A stretch of DNA of 64,000 nt from Luzula sylvatica (lineage: Eukaryota > Streptophyta > Magnoliopsida > Poales > Juncaceae): positions 48,887,293 to 48,951,292 of the forward strand of contig OX326961.1 of NCBI GenBank assembly GCA_946800325.1. Reading direction: 5' to 3'. The notes under the pieces were generated by a model. It was not told the DNA's origin and made no database searches. It saw only the letters and a program-made list of their open reading frames with translations. Made by a program: the position numbers and the translations under genes. Positions 1 to 10,950 of this stretch are shown in pieces; the stretch's first letter is position 1; every line of letters starts with the position of its first letter.

Positions 1-1839
1 GTAACCGACCTAAAATAACTATTACTCAAAAGCAATTAGACTAAAGTTTGAATTTACTATACAAGATAAAGAATGAAGAACAAAAGTTGCAACGTCTATA
101 TCTCCTGATCTCTAGTTTGTAATCATGTGGATTGTGGAGCACTAAACAGCGATTAGACTTTAAAATCCCATTACACAACTCTCCCCAAGACTTTATTTAG
201 TTAAAAAAAGCAAGTGTAAGCTAAAAAAAACATGGAGGATTTCATAGAAATACCACTCATAAAACTTAAAATATGTTTTTATTCTTCCAAAACATATAAA
301 TATCAAATTTGTCTATTCAAATGTTAATACATCATTTTTCCATGAGCAATAGCGAAGCCCCTTCCACATCACTATTCAATATTTCTTGGCTTATTATTGG
401 CCAAACTATGTGAGGACTAGGACCAATATGAATAGGGTCATTACTCATTAGTCATGTTTCGTAATTGCAAAAACAAACACCGTACAAGTACATGCCACTC
501 AAATAACGAAGAGCGGGTCGAAATGAGCACTAAATAATTTAGGGAGATCTCCAAATCAATGGTATGGTTATCGCTAATTCATCGTGAGGCAACTTTATGA
601 CTTTTGAAGGTAAAAATCACATGACCAATTCGAAACAAAAATAATTAAGAACATAGTCCCAATAAAAGTGGCCCCAAAATCATAATCTTCTCCTATTTGA
701 GTTTTGTTCAAGTCTTGAATAAATTGAAGAATATATTCAAAGAAATTTTGAATGTCAATTGGTTTAGTGTATGCCTTCCAGACGGAAGATGCGTGTTTTT
801 ACTTGGACAAGAAATATGTTTTTGAGATATAAATTACCATTTATTCTGAATTTCAACCAGTTCATTTTTCATTTTTAAACTTACCATTGATTTTTTCAAG
901 ATATTTCAAAATTTAACTAGTCATTTGAGCAAATTTGATATTTTTTATATTTATGGATGTGTAAATAACTAGATATGATTTATTTAGTATCTGAAAGGAC
1001 AAATTGATATTTTAGCTAGTTATAGAAAGGCAAACTAAAATATTTTTTTTGTTTTTGAAAGGGTATACATGAAATTCCCAAAAAAAAAATCAGAAGATTA
1101 CACAAGCCACAAAGGAGGAGGAGCCAGATTAAGGTGTGGTCCAAGACCCAAATAGGGATCCTGACCCAGTCTGAACTGTTGAGCACGTGACTCAACCTGA
1201 GTCAGGTTGAAAAACCAGGCCAGACCCCCACCTCTACTATCCATTTTAACATGTGATATTTCTGAGTCTTCTTTAAGATCACAAATGTCCGAAACCATGC
1301 TCTAAGTTCTTCTATTTCCATCTCAATTATTTGTTTTGATGTTCTGTATGTAGCAAATTATACTTTGATTTGTCATTTGATAGATTTTGAATGTGTTTAG
1401 GTATTTTTGTCATTTATGTTGGGTTATTAATTTACAAAAATTCTGTATTTAAATTTGTTTTTTAAGTAGTTTACTTTTTACATTATGTTTTTTTTTTCTC
1501 TTTAAATATATTAAATTAGTTTAATTCTATTATTATATATTAGTCATTGTGATCAAATAAATTTCCAAATGTATTGAAGAGGTTAGGGTTTGGAATCAAG
1601 AAGTTATGTTTCCAAGTCATGAGATGAAAGAAGAGATTGATTTTTTTCTAAGTTATGAGTTTTGGACATGATCATAAATATTTTATTGCCGTAAAGAAAT
1701 TTTTATTTTATTTTTTAATTAGAACAATAAAATTATAAAAATATATTTTTCTGGCGTAAGTTTATATTTGGTCACTTAAATTAGGGTATATGTGAACCTT
1801 TCATAATACAATTTGATAGAAAAATAATTTTTTCGTGAT
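1..1839. other. AT-rich intergenic DNA
   Basis: No gene is recognised here. Apparent reading frames are short and lack family motifs. Around 1120-1240 is a GC-richer patch ending in CCCCCACCTCTA, which resembles the end of a hAT-type element (compare the TAGGGGTGGG element at 8894), but I found no partner end or target duplication. Confidence 0.6.
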
Positions 1840-1963
1840 CACTAAAATAGATCGTCACTAAATTGCAAGTTTTTTGTGATTAAATGTTCGAACCGTCACA
1901 TTAAGTATATCAACATCACTAATAACTATTATATTGTCATTAAAAACTTGATTTCTAATAGTG
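1840..1963 (-). mobile_element. CACTA-like transposon end
   Basis: The stretch ends in TTTCTAATAGTG, so the other strand begins CACTATTAGAAA, like the CACTA/En-Spm terminus. Several GTCACTA/GATCACTA copies lie just inside, as expected of subterminal repeats. The opposite end was not found, so this is probably a remnant. Confidence 0.4.
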
Positions 1964-2776
1964 AGGGAATTAGTAACTTCTCACGATTTTCCCAACATAT
2001 AACCTATTTTTGTTGTCGTTGATAAAACCAACATATAACCTATAAATGTAAAACATTGTAGTAAATGCAATATAAATATAATGAAAAATAAGAGTAAAAT
2101 CGCATGAATGTGTAATATAAGATATAAATCTATTTAATCTGAGCAATTTGGTTGAATATATAATATAAACTTAATTAACAATAAAATATTAAAAACAAAA
2201 AATATGAACAACTCTATATAAAATATCCTCAAATTTTTTTTGCTCCGTATAAGTAATCTTTAGTTCCATACAATTTGTGATGGCACAAAGAATCTACAAC
2301 CTTCCTAATCAAGTCTAAATGAGAGTAACTGTATACAGATTCGGAGTCATATTCATATGCACCTCAAGAATCAAGATCAGCCCTAATTTCTTGACCCTTT
2401 TCATTCAAATTCCTACTCTAGATCCCACAAAATCAATTCCCTATTTAGAGAGATTCTTTAGATTTCAACATATAACCCTACAATTCACAATAAATTAACT
2501 AGCTACCAACAATCACAATTCACAAAGAAAGGTAATTAATAATATTAAAATCTGAAGATTTATTAAACTTTGTCAACTCTTTTATCTTGTACACCCATGA
2601 ATAATTGATTTTGAGTCTTAAAACCATGAATCAAAATACTCAATACTAAATAATGATTTCAATATATTAAAGAAAAAAAATACTAGTCAACAATTAATAT
2701 GATAAATAGATGATATCAGTGACCATGACGCATCAGAAGTATTAGATGAAAGAGTAGTGATATACATCCCCTAGTA

Positions 2777-2980
2777 CTCTCCCCCTCACATTCTTGATGA
2801 CTAGGATATGATTTAACACCTTCAAAATTAACACACAAAAACATGATTTAACATCTTAATTTATAATTTAATTATCTCAATTTATGATTGAACATACAAT
2901 TAAGATGTTAAATCATGAATCAAAGTGCTAATTTTTAAGGTGTTAAACCATATCCACCTCATCAAGGATGTGGGGGAGAG
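2777..2980. mobile_element. Foldback MITE
   Basis: The left end reads CTCTCCCCCTCACATTCTTG and the right end is its near inverted complement (CTCTCCCCCACATCCTTGAT on the other strand). Complementarity continues inward through ATATG(A/G)TTTAACACCTT and CATGATTTAACATCTTAA, so nearly all of the 204 bp folds into one hairpin. There is no coding capacity. I could not settle the target duplication, so the superfamily is open. Confidence 0.7.
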
Positions 2981-3235
2981 GTGAGGGCATGTCCAACATT
3001 TTCCTAGATGAAATAGACAACGCTACCAATTATTTTTTTGATTGGTGATCTTCCATTGATCCGGAAAAAATACTCAATATATTTCAGTATAAACGCGGTT
3101 ATGTTGTCTTATATAATATTTTAAATCACAATAACTAAAATGGAGGTTTTCGAAACAATATTCATTTATGGTGTTGTATCAAGTTCTTCAAACAATATTA
3201 TATCGCACATACAAATTAATTTATATATTGCATAT

Positions 3236-3341
3236 GTTGCGCGGATACTTCAAAAAACCAAATTTAATCGTATCGCCGTATTCGAATCGGATCATAAATC
3301 ATATGTTAAAATATTGTATCGCCGAATCCGTGCAACACAAT
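3236..3341. mobile_element. Short hAT-like remnant
   Basis: A 106-bp segment begins GTTGCGCGGATACTTC and ends CCGAATCCGTGCAACACAAT, roughly inverted copies of each other, with CGTATCGCCGTATTCG inside. TTGCATAT flanks both sides (3228-3235 and 3342-3349), a possible 8-bp target duplication. It looks like a short relative of the element at 7608-8156. Confidence 0.5.
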
Positions 3342-3422
3342 TTGCATATCATGTTCTATCATCGCGACAGATAGTGGTAGAATATGGGGACATGAGTCCC
3401 GTAACATGGCTCATCTTACTAG

Positions 3423-3430
3423 TATAAATA
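3423..3430 (+). promoter_or_regulatory. TATA box of the I9 inhibitor gene
   Basis: TATAAATA lies 98 bp before the start codon at 3521, a normal plant spacing that leaves a 5' leader of about 60-70 nt. It is the only good TATA motif close upstream. Confidence 0.6.
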
Positions 3431-3520
3431 GCAACCACATGCACAGACCAGAGAATTAAGCTATTTCATACTTATAAGCAGTCGCAAGTAAAATTACAGC
3501 CATATAGACCAGAGAATTCA

Positions 3521-4042
3521 ATGGCACAAGCTTCTAAGGAAGTGTACTTTGTTTTCATGAACTTCGATCCACAGTACGAACGCCTTCATGCAAATCGGTC
3601 TGTGTTAATTAGTAACTACTTAATTATAGTCTCCAGTTTTTTTCCTTTTGATTCTTTTTCTGTATATGCTTCTTTATATGTATATATTTTTTGACATATA
3701 TACTATATACTATATAGTTCAAAAGAAGGTGGCCGTGCTTTGCACGCATACTTAACCGAGAAGCACGATAAGGTTCTCGAGCAGTATCTTGGACCAAACT
3801 CGTACCAGAAGAGATCTTCTTTGGCTATTGTCGATGGTTTCGCTGTGGAAATATCTGAAGAACAGGTAAAGATCCAAAGTGGTTATCTTATATAGTTCTT
3901 TTCTTCAGTAGGTAGCTATATTTCAACAAAAAAGAACTATGTTGATGTACTTGTTCCATATTATTTGCAAAAATTTCAGGCAAAGATACTGAGATCAGTT
4001 AAGGAAGTGAGGGTGGTAGACAAGAACCAAGAGCTGGGTTGA
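3521..4042 (+). CDS. Inhibitor I9 domain protein, subtilisin propeptide-like
   Basis: This is a complete 95-residue protein in three exons: 3521-3597, 3718-3865 and 3980-4042. Both introns have GT/AG ends, phase 2 then phase 0. The product begins MAQASKEVYFVFMNF, continues with ALHAYLTEKHDKVLEQYLG, then SSLAIVDGFAVEIS, and ends EVRVVDKNQELG. That order (beta strand with an H-Y-L helix, a hydrophobic strand ending in GFAVEI, then AKILRSVKEVRVV) is the inhibitor I9 fold, found as the propeptide of plant subtilases and also as free small proteins. No protease domain follows, so it is a stand-alone I9 protein. In this family such proteins can inhibit or chaperone subtilisin-like serine proteases; that role here is inferred. 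There is no signal peptide. A TATA box lies upstream and an AATAAA at 4206. The frame looks intact and probably functional. Confidence 0.88.
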
Positions 4043-4503
4043 CTTGACCCGATTCATTATCACACATGCAGTCTAATAATCTAATTTGAAGTTCGGAGAA
4101 ACAAAAATATATATATTTATGATTGAGCTTTATATAGTGATAAATGATAAATTGATATGTATCTCCATTCACATCTCATATGTATCATCTCCTTATTAAG
4201 TAACTAATAAAGTAACTATTTAAGTATGAAATGATCTTCTTTTATACTTATTATGTTTGAAAAATAAAAGTTCATGAACTGAAACGGATTTTAACAAGAT
4301 GCTTTATGTTCGTGTTACGGTTGTAATCAGCCGAGTTTTTCAAGATATAAAAGATTTACAGAGGTTGCATAAACAAAATCAAATTCGAAGATGTGCGTAT
4401 CGAACTTTTTCATGATCTAATTATAAATTTCAGCATTATGTGTTGAACCTCCAGTGATAATTTAACTAAAAAAAGTTGAGTCTACTGATATTAGGATTTC
4501 TCC

Positions 4504-4565
<62 letters not shown>
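4504..4565. repeat. (TA)n microsatellite
   Basis: An almost pure TA tract directly left of a foldback element. It is the left part of a longer TA tract now split by two insertions. Confidence 0.95.
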
Positions 4566-4879
<314 letters not shown>

Positions 4880-5048
4880 CAGTGTTTTAAATAGCGGCGC
4901 TATAGCGCGCTATAGCGGATTTTAGGAGGTAAATGCTACATCGCTTCGGAATTTAGCTCTGTAGTATTTTGTTCCGCTGCAACGCTATAGCGGACTGTTA
5001 TAGCATGAAGCGTTCAAATATAGCGGCCGTAGCGGCGCTATAGCGTGC

Positions 5049-5100
<52 letters not shown>

Positions 5101-5174
5101 AGCATAATAATGTTAAATCTAATAATAACAATAGTAATAATAAAAATATAATAAAATAATAATAGTAATAGTAC

Positions 5175-5238
<64 letters not shown>

Positions 5239-5844
5239 TATTATTATTATTATTGTTATTGTTATTAAATAATAATAACAATAATAATAATCATTATTAT
5301 CATTACACAATAATAATAATTGTTATTAAATAATAGTAATAATAAATAATAATGATAATAATAATTATTGTTATTATTATTATGTGTATTAAATAATAAT
5401 AACAATAATAATAATTAATATTATTATTATACAATAATAATTATTGTTATTAAATAATAATAATAATAATTATTATTATTATAGGAAGAATAAGATCAAC
5501 AACAACTATTATTAGCATTATTATAATTACACACAACATGATAATAAAATAAAAATAAAAGTAATAATAATAATAATATTTTTTTCTTAGAGATGAATTT
5601 TTAATTTATGTTAGTTTGTGAGGTTGATATAGTTTGTGAGGTTGATATAAATAAGCATTTGATATAATTTTGTTTATAATATTGGGCCGCTAAATTATAT
5701 TTATATGCATATTTAGTATTATAAAAATAATAATTTTGATCAAACTCCGCTGCGATGGTGAAGCGGCGCTATATCGCCCGCTAACGCTAACCGCTAAATC
5801 AAATGTCAGAAACGCTGCGTGCCGCTACACGCTATTTAAAACAT

Positions 5845-5846
<2 letters not shown>
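4880..5846. mobile_element. Non-autonomous hAT-like element
   Basis: The left end is CAGTGTTTTAAATAGCGGCG; the right end, read on the other strand, is CAATGTTTTAAATAGCGTGT. Both flanks are ATATATAT, consistent with an 8-bp target duplication though trivially so in TA repeat. Sequences next to the ends are rich in GCGGC and TATAGCG. The interior is mostly trinucleotide repeat with no transposase, so it depends on another element. Its ends match those of the hAT-like element at 35259-42536 (CAATGTTTTAAATTGCG). Confidence 0.75.
5049..5560. repeat. (TTA)n/(AAT)n microsatellite complex
   Basis: Several blocks of TTA/AAT trinucleotide repeat in both orientations, interrupted by ATTATTGTTATT-like degenerate units, make up the core of the hAT-like element. 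Long Tyr-, Ile- or Asn-only reading frames here are artefacts of the repeat. Confidence 0.95.

Positions 5847-5935
<89 letters not shown>
5847..5935. repeat. (TA)n microsatellite
   Basis: About 88 bp of TA repeat, the right remainder of the tract into which two mobile elements inserted. Confidence 0.95.
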
Positions 5936-5936
<1 letters not shown>

Positions 5937-6525
5937 TCGAGCATAAAGTTAATGTAATGAACTCCATCTCACTTAAACATTCTTCAAATATGGAATTAAT
6001 ATTTATTGACAGAATAATTAATTAATAATTATGATATTAATAAATATAAAAAATAAAAATATCTTGAAATTATTAAAAAGATATATAAAATATGAATATA
6101 CATTAAAAAAGCTGCTAAAAATTTATTTTTTGTCACGATATTTTCTAGGTATCGGATTTTTTTATATCGTTGTTTATTGTTTGTTTTAAATAAAATATAT
6201 ATAATAAATGAAATATAAAGATTATATGAGTATTATATCATTTGTGTTCATTTAATATATAGTACATGTTAAAATATTATGGATTTTTTTAAATAATAAA
6301 AAATAGCAAACAATGTTTGATAAAATTAATATTACAAAAATAGATGGATATTTTGTCCAAAAACTTTTTAACACCTTTCTAATTTAAATTTAACACCTCT
6401 AGGATATATTTGAAAAGAAATTTTTTTTTGAGAGGGTTTTTGGATATCCCAAAAGTGAGGTGTTTCCTAAAATATTGAAAAAAAAAATGGATTTATTCAA
6501 TATACTCTTTAAGAACACTTAATAA
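5936..6525. other. AT-rich intergenic DNA
   Basis: Very AT-rich sequence between the microsatellite and the diverged tandem repeat. No coding or structural feature is seen. Confidence 0.6.
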
Positions 6526-7045
6526 TCCGTTTGAGAATATTGGTATTGAAAATCTATGAAATTTTTCACCTGTTCGTACAAACATTATGATTTTTTTTTA
6601 ATTAAGTTGTTTTATCAATCTATTTAAGTCATGTAGAGTCCAAATAACATGTTTTTGAGAACATTTGTATCGAATGTGTAAAACACAAATTTTCACCAGA
6701 TTGTAGAAAAGTTACGAAAGTTCTGTTTTTTCGCAATAAATGGTCTAAGCAATCAATCCAAATAACGTGTTTTAGAGAATATTCGTATCAAAAATTTTAC
6801 GACATCATTTTCACTAGATTGTGGAAACATCACGAATTTTTTTATTAGTTATAATTGGGTTTAGCAATCTATTTAGTCATTAAGAGTTCAAATAACATGA
6901 TTTTGAGAATAATTGTATTGAAAATATTACGACACAACATTTGACATGTTTGCACCAACATTACAAAAAAATATTTTTTTCGCAATAATCGGGATTTGCA
7001 ATTTAATTAAGCATTAGATAGTCTAAATAACGTGTTTTTTTAAAA
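6526..7045. repeat. Diverged tandem repeat, unit about 125 bp
   Basis: Four copies of a roughly 125-bp unit follow each other. Each contains, in order, AATAAC(A/G)TG(T/A)TTTTGAGAA, a GTAT(T/C)GAAAAT-like block, TTTTCAC(T/C)AGATTGT or its variant, a CGCAATAA-like block, and AGCAATCTATTTA with AGAGT. Copies differ by many substitutions, so the array is old. No promoter or coding frame accompanies it. Confidence 0.65.
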
Positions 7046-7599
7046 AATTATCGGAACCTTATATTTTTTATTGTATTTATATTTAATTATTTCATTAAGT
7101 AAAAATGTATCATAGGACATAACAATAAAAAATTACAACTTCATGGCAGTCAAAACAGTACGGACAATCATTTCACTACCTTAATATTGTTTATTTTTAG
7201 AAGTCCGTCAACAAAGTCACTTTAAACAACAAAGATGCTTAGAGTTATTTGAATTGACTAAATATGTTTTACTGTTATGCTTTAAGAATTAAAGATGGAT
7301 GATATCGAAGTTAAATGAGTGTTAATTATTTTTTTCTACATTATGTACGATTTTTTTTTTGGTGAATGTGTGTTTTTGACTTTAGATGGGAGTAATTCTA
7401 CGCAACATGTTTTCGAAACATGATTAGTAGTAGGATGATGAGGTGTATGATGTAGATTGTATTAAGTGAAACTAATTTTATAGTGTGAATACAATATCCA
7501 ACGTAAAATCAATATCTTGTTGCGAAAGCATATTGCGAGAATATATTGCGTAGAATTACTCTTAAGAAGACCCATTAATATGTTAATTATTGAAGATCT
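7046..7599. other. Intergenic DNA
   Basis: AT-rich sequence with no recognised gene. Near 7380-7560 it contains ACGCAACATG and GCGTAGAATTACTCTTAAG, possibly the worn ends of another small element, but I could not pair them confidently. Confidence 0.5.
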
Positions 7600-7607
7600 A
7601 AGTTAGG

Positions 7608-8156
7608 CTATGTTACGCGGATACTTAAAAAATGCAAAAGTATCCTGAGGATACGGATATCCGATACGGATAAGGATACAATACGGCTCGGATACGCCAC
7701 GTGGCGTATCCGATTATTCTAATATTTATTTCTTTCGGATACGACGGGAATACGACATGATACGGCTGAGATACATTTATGATACGACTGAGATACTCCA
7801 TTTATGATACTTCGGCCCATTATATATTTTGGACCATAATATTTTTAAATAAATTATATAGGATAGTTCTAGGATACTTGTAGGATACTTCTAAATTAGT
7901 TATAGGATACTTCTAGAATAAATTTAGAATAATTTTATGATACTTGTGTTGTTATGTTGATTTTATTTATTGTCATGATATTTAATTTCAAAATATTATT
8001 TAATTTATTATTTATTTATTTATCATATACAATATAAATATATTAAAATAATAATTATATAGCCGTATCCGTATTCGTAATTTTTTGAAAATTGCCGTAT
8101 AGCCGTATCCGTATCGTATCGGATACGATACCCGTATCCGTATTCGTGCAATATAG
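7608..8156. mobile_element. hAT-like element with 8-bp target duplication
   Basis: The 549-bp element begins CTATGTTACGCGGATAC and ends GTATTCGTGCAATATAG (CTATATTGCACGAATAC on the other strand). Perfect 8-bp repeats AAGTTAGG flank it at 7600-7607 and 8157-8164, which is the hAT signature. Inside the ends are many GGATAC/GTATCC units in both orientations, as in subterminal transposase sites. There is no reading frame, so it is non-autonomous. Confidence 0.85.
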
Positions 8157-8230
8157 AAGTTAGGTGATTGGTTGACTAGTCTAATATTGACCTAGACTAT
8201 TGAGGTCTGGTCACCGGCACTTAAATATTT

Positions 8231-8481
8231 TATTTATTTATTTTTTTTGAAGGAGGTTTGACAATGTGTCGAGACCTCGAATATATTAGATCAAAGTAGT
8301 GAAACGAAAGAAAGAATTTGGGGAGAATATATAAGACAATATTCTTATTTTTTTTGAAGAGAATCCTAAGCCAAGAATCGTGGCCATTATAGGTTTCTTT
8401 TTTTTATATTGATGCCGCCGGGATTCGAACCCACAACCTCTACAACATGAGGGTTTATTGTGCTGAGCACTCAACCATCTA
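8231..8481 (-). mobile_element. tRNA-derived SINE
   Basis: Read on the minus strand, the element starts with a tRNA-like head having an A box (TGGTTGAGTGC, + strand 8467-8477) and a perfect B box (GGTTCGAATCC, + strand 8421-8431) 35 bp apart, the RNA polymerase III promoter. It ends in an A-rich tail, AAAAAAAATAAATAAATA. A 13-bp direct repeat CACTTAAATATTT lies on both sides (8218-8230 and 8482-8494), as left by LINE-mediated insertion. The head does not fold as a complete tRNA, so it is a SINE rather than a tRNA gene. Confidence 0.8.
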
Positions 8482-8738
8482 CACTTAAATATTTACTAGT
8501 ATAAATTATTCTAGCATTTATATTATTTTTTTTAATCATTAATATAATAGAGTTGACAGAAACTAAACCAGACCCGAGTGGCGGATCTATTAACAGACTA
8601 GAGAGGGCAGCTGCTCTCCCCTAGATTTTTTAGTGGTAGTGTATATATATGATTATGCTATTGTATTTTATGAAAAAATTGAAAATTTATATACTACCGG
8701 TCTTGAAAAAAATTTGAAAATTTTCACGATAGACCAAG

Positions 8739-9500
8739 ATGGTTTTCGTTGTTTTCTTGCTGTTTTCTAGGGTTTGCGGAGATTTCTTTTCTGATGGTTT
8801 TCGTTGTTTTCTTGCTGTTGTTTTCTTTATTTGCAAAATTTTGTTGTTGTTACGAATGAATTTCGTTTCTAGGGTTTGCATGATTTGCGTATTTAGGGGT
8901 GGGCATTCGGTTGAACCGAACCGAACCGAATAAGAGCAAACCGAATTAAACCGAACTGAACTAGATTTAAACCGAACCGAACCGAATAAAATTTGAGCCG
9001 ATTTAAAACCGAACCGAATAAACTGAATTAGAAGTTTTATAATGTTAAAATTCAAATGTTATTTAGAAAAAAATATAAAAACAAATCATATAAAATATAC
9101 TTACTTTATTTCTAATTTTACAATATTTGATTTTAATATTTTTAAATGAATATAATAGAAAAAGTGAAAAATAGTATTAATTCGGTCGGTTCGGTTTGAT
9201 CGGTTCTGAAAACACCAAAACCGAACCGAACCGAATAAACCGAATAATATCAATTTTTGAACCGAACCGAACCAAATAAACCGAAAAACTGAACCGATTA
9301 AACCGAATTTGACCGGTTCGGTTCGGTTCCCAAATAAACCGAACCACTTGCCCACCCCTATGCATATTGGGCATGATTTTTTATGATGTTTTGTTCGTTC
9401 GATTTCTTTCCCAATTGTTTTCGTTGTTTTCATGCTGTTGTTTTCCTTAGTTGCAATTTTTTGCTGCTGTCTCGAGTGGATTTGATTTCTACAGTTTGTA
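8739..9500 (+). repeat. Diverged direct repeats around a hAT MITE
   Basis: The phrase GTTTTCGTTGTTTTC(T/A)TGCTGTT occurs near 8741, 8797 and 9419; the last two copies also share TTTTC(T/C)TTA(T/G)TTGCAA. Part of this block has been duplicated, and the MITE at 8894 later inserted between copies. No gene product is recognised for this region or for the frame at 9743-9991. Confidence 0.5.
8894..9360. mobile_element. hAT-type MITE, TAGGGGTGGG ends
   Basis: The left end TAGGGGTGGGCATTCGGTT and right end AACCACTTGCCCACCCCTA are inverted copies. The 8-bp flanks TGCGTATT (8886-8893) and TGCATATT (9361-9368) differ by one base, so a hAT target duplication is well supported. The interior is dominated by CCGAACCGAA/TTCGGTTCGG repeats on both strands. 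No coding capacity. Confidence 0.85.
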
Positions 9501-9989
9501 CGATTGCAACATGGTTGTTATTGTTTTTTCACTCTCTTCTCATTGCTGTCTTTGCCTGCTTTCTTTGCATCTCTATGGATGTTTTGTATACTTTTCTTCG
9601 CTTATGTGTAGGCTCTCGCACACGTTGTCATTTTGCTCTGCCTCGATTGAAAGTTGATTGTGGTTCGCAGCGTGGGCAATGTTTGTGCACAAATGCCTTT
9701 GCTGTGGATTGTTTGGCTTGATGGAGATTATGTGGTTTCGTTGTGATTTGGGTTCAGCGTGGTCTCGATTCGATTTTGATTTGGTTGTTGCAATGTGCTT
9801 GTGTTATTGTCGATGATCTTAAATTCGGTTGTACGGATCAGACATATCAATTAGATGGACTGAAATTATTAGATGATGTGGATATGGCAGAGATGTGTGA
9901 ACCACGAAATGCCATAAATGAGACAAAGCGGTATGATTTGCTAGCGTCTTCAATCAAGACTTTTGTGCAACTTGTAAAATATTTTTTGT

Positions 9990-10950
9990 AATTTTCTACG
10001 GAGTTTTCGGCACCCGGAAAGGCGTTTTCGGCAAAAATCAGCAACTTCCAGCAAAAGGCAGGAGCGTATCTGGATCTACGGCAGCACTTTTGGATCAGCA
10101 GCAGCTTCTGACCAGCAGCGAAATTCCAGCACACGTGTCGGCGCCGTTTTGGATCAAAGATCAGTTCCCGGAGCGTCGGAAGGAATTTTCGAGCGCGGTC
10201 TTCAACAACAAACTCCAGGAACAGCGACGGTGATCATGAGATGATCGAATAACCTTTTTGTTTCATGAAATAAATTTAGAAAAGGAAATAATTGATTATG
10301 AGATAATCAAACGATATTTAGATATCAAAGATTACGAGATAATCTATAATTTATGAGTCCTTGCAAAGCTCACAAGGACTCAAATGGGCATACTATATTA
10401 TACCCATAATATGTTGTTTTGTGTTTAATTATTTTATGTGATGAATTGTGATTGATTGCAAACCAAAATCCCCACTTAGTATAATAAACGAAAGTCGTGC
10501 CTTCCATGCATCCAAACTTATCCCGCCACAATCGTATCAAAATTGGGTATGCCTAAGCATATCGAGGTTGGACCATTGTGGAATGATAAGAAGCGGGAAA
10601 GCATGATTCCCGATATTTTGACATGGTTATGCTAATCATAGTAGGCAAAGCGTTTGCACTGTGGGCACAAGATAGGACAATACACTAGGCATAAGATGCT
10701 TGTCTTATAAGTAAACAAGAGTTGCATGGAGATGTAATTGGAAATACTTTGAATGTTCCTACCTAAATAGCATAAATGGTAATTTAAGCCCAAGCTTTAT
10801 TACTCACATGTGTGAAATATGGATCTTGTCTCACTAGGGGTTCACAACTTCCCGATTAAATATTTAAGGGTTATTGAATTCCTAGAAAATAGTGGGAGCT
10901 TTAAAAGATTGAATAAAGTCTGATAAAACTTTACATCTCACTTGTAGAAC
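9990..10950 (+). other. Leader-like sequence upstream of a copia gag remnant
   Basis: GC-richer sequence (10000-10240), then AT-rich sequence running into the gag-like start at 10951. Its position suggests the 5' LTR or untranslated part of the copia element whose gag follows, but I could not define LTR ends or a primer-binding site. No other gene is seen. Confidence 0.4.

Noticed and set aside
4985..5957. Long frames of Tyr, Ile or Asn on both strands
   Set aside because: They are translations of TTA/AAT and TA microsatellites, not genes.
8405..8485. Possible tRNA gene on the minus strand
   Set aside because: The A and B boxes are good, but the segment does not close into an acceptor stem and sits in a longer unit with an A tail and flanking duplication, so it is a SINE.
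9743..9991. 82-codon frame as a small gene
   Set aside because: No family motif, start context or intron support; it lies in a repeat-derived area.
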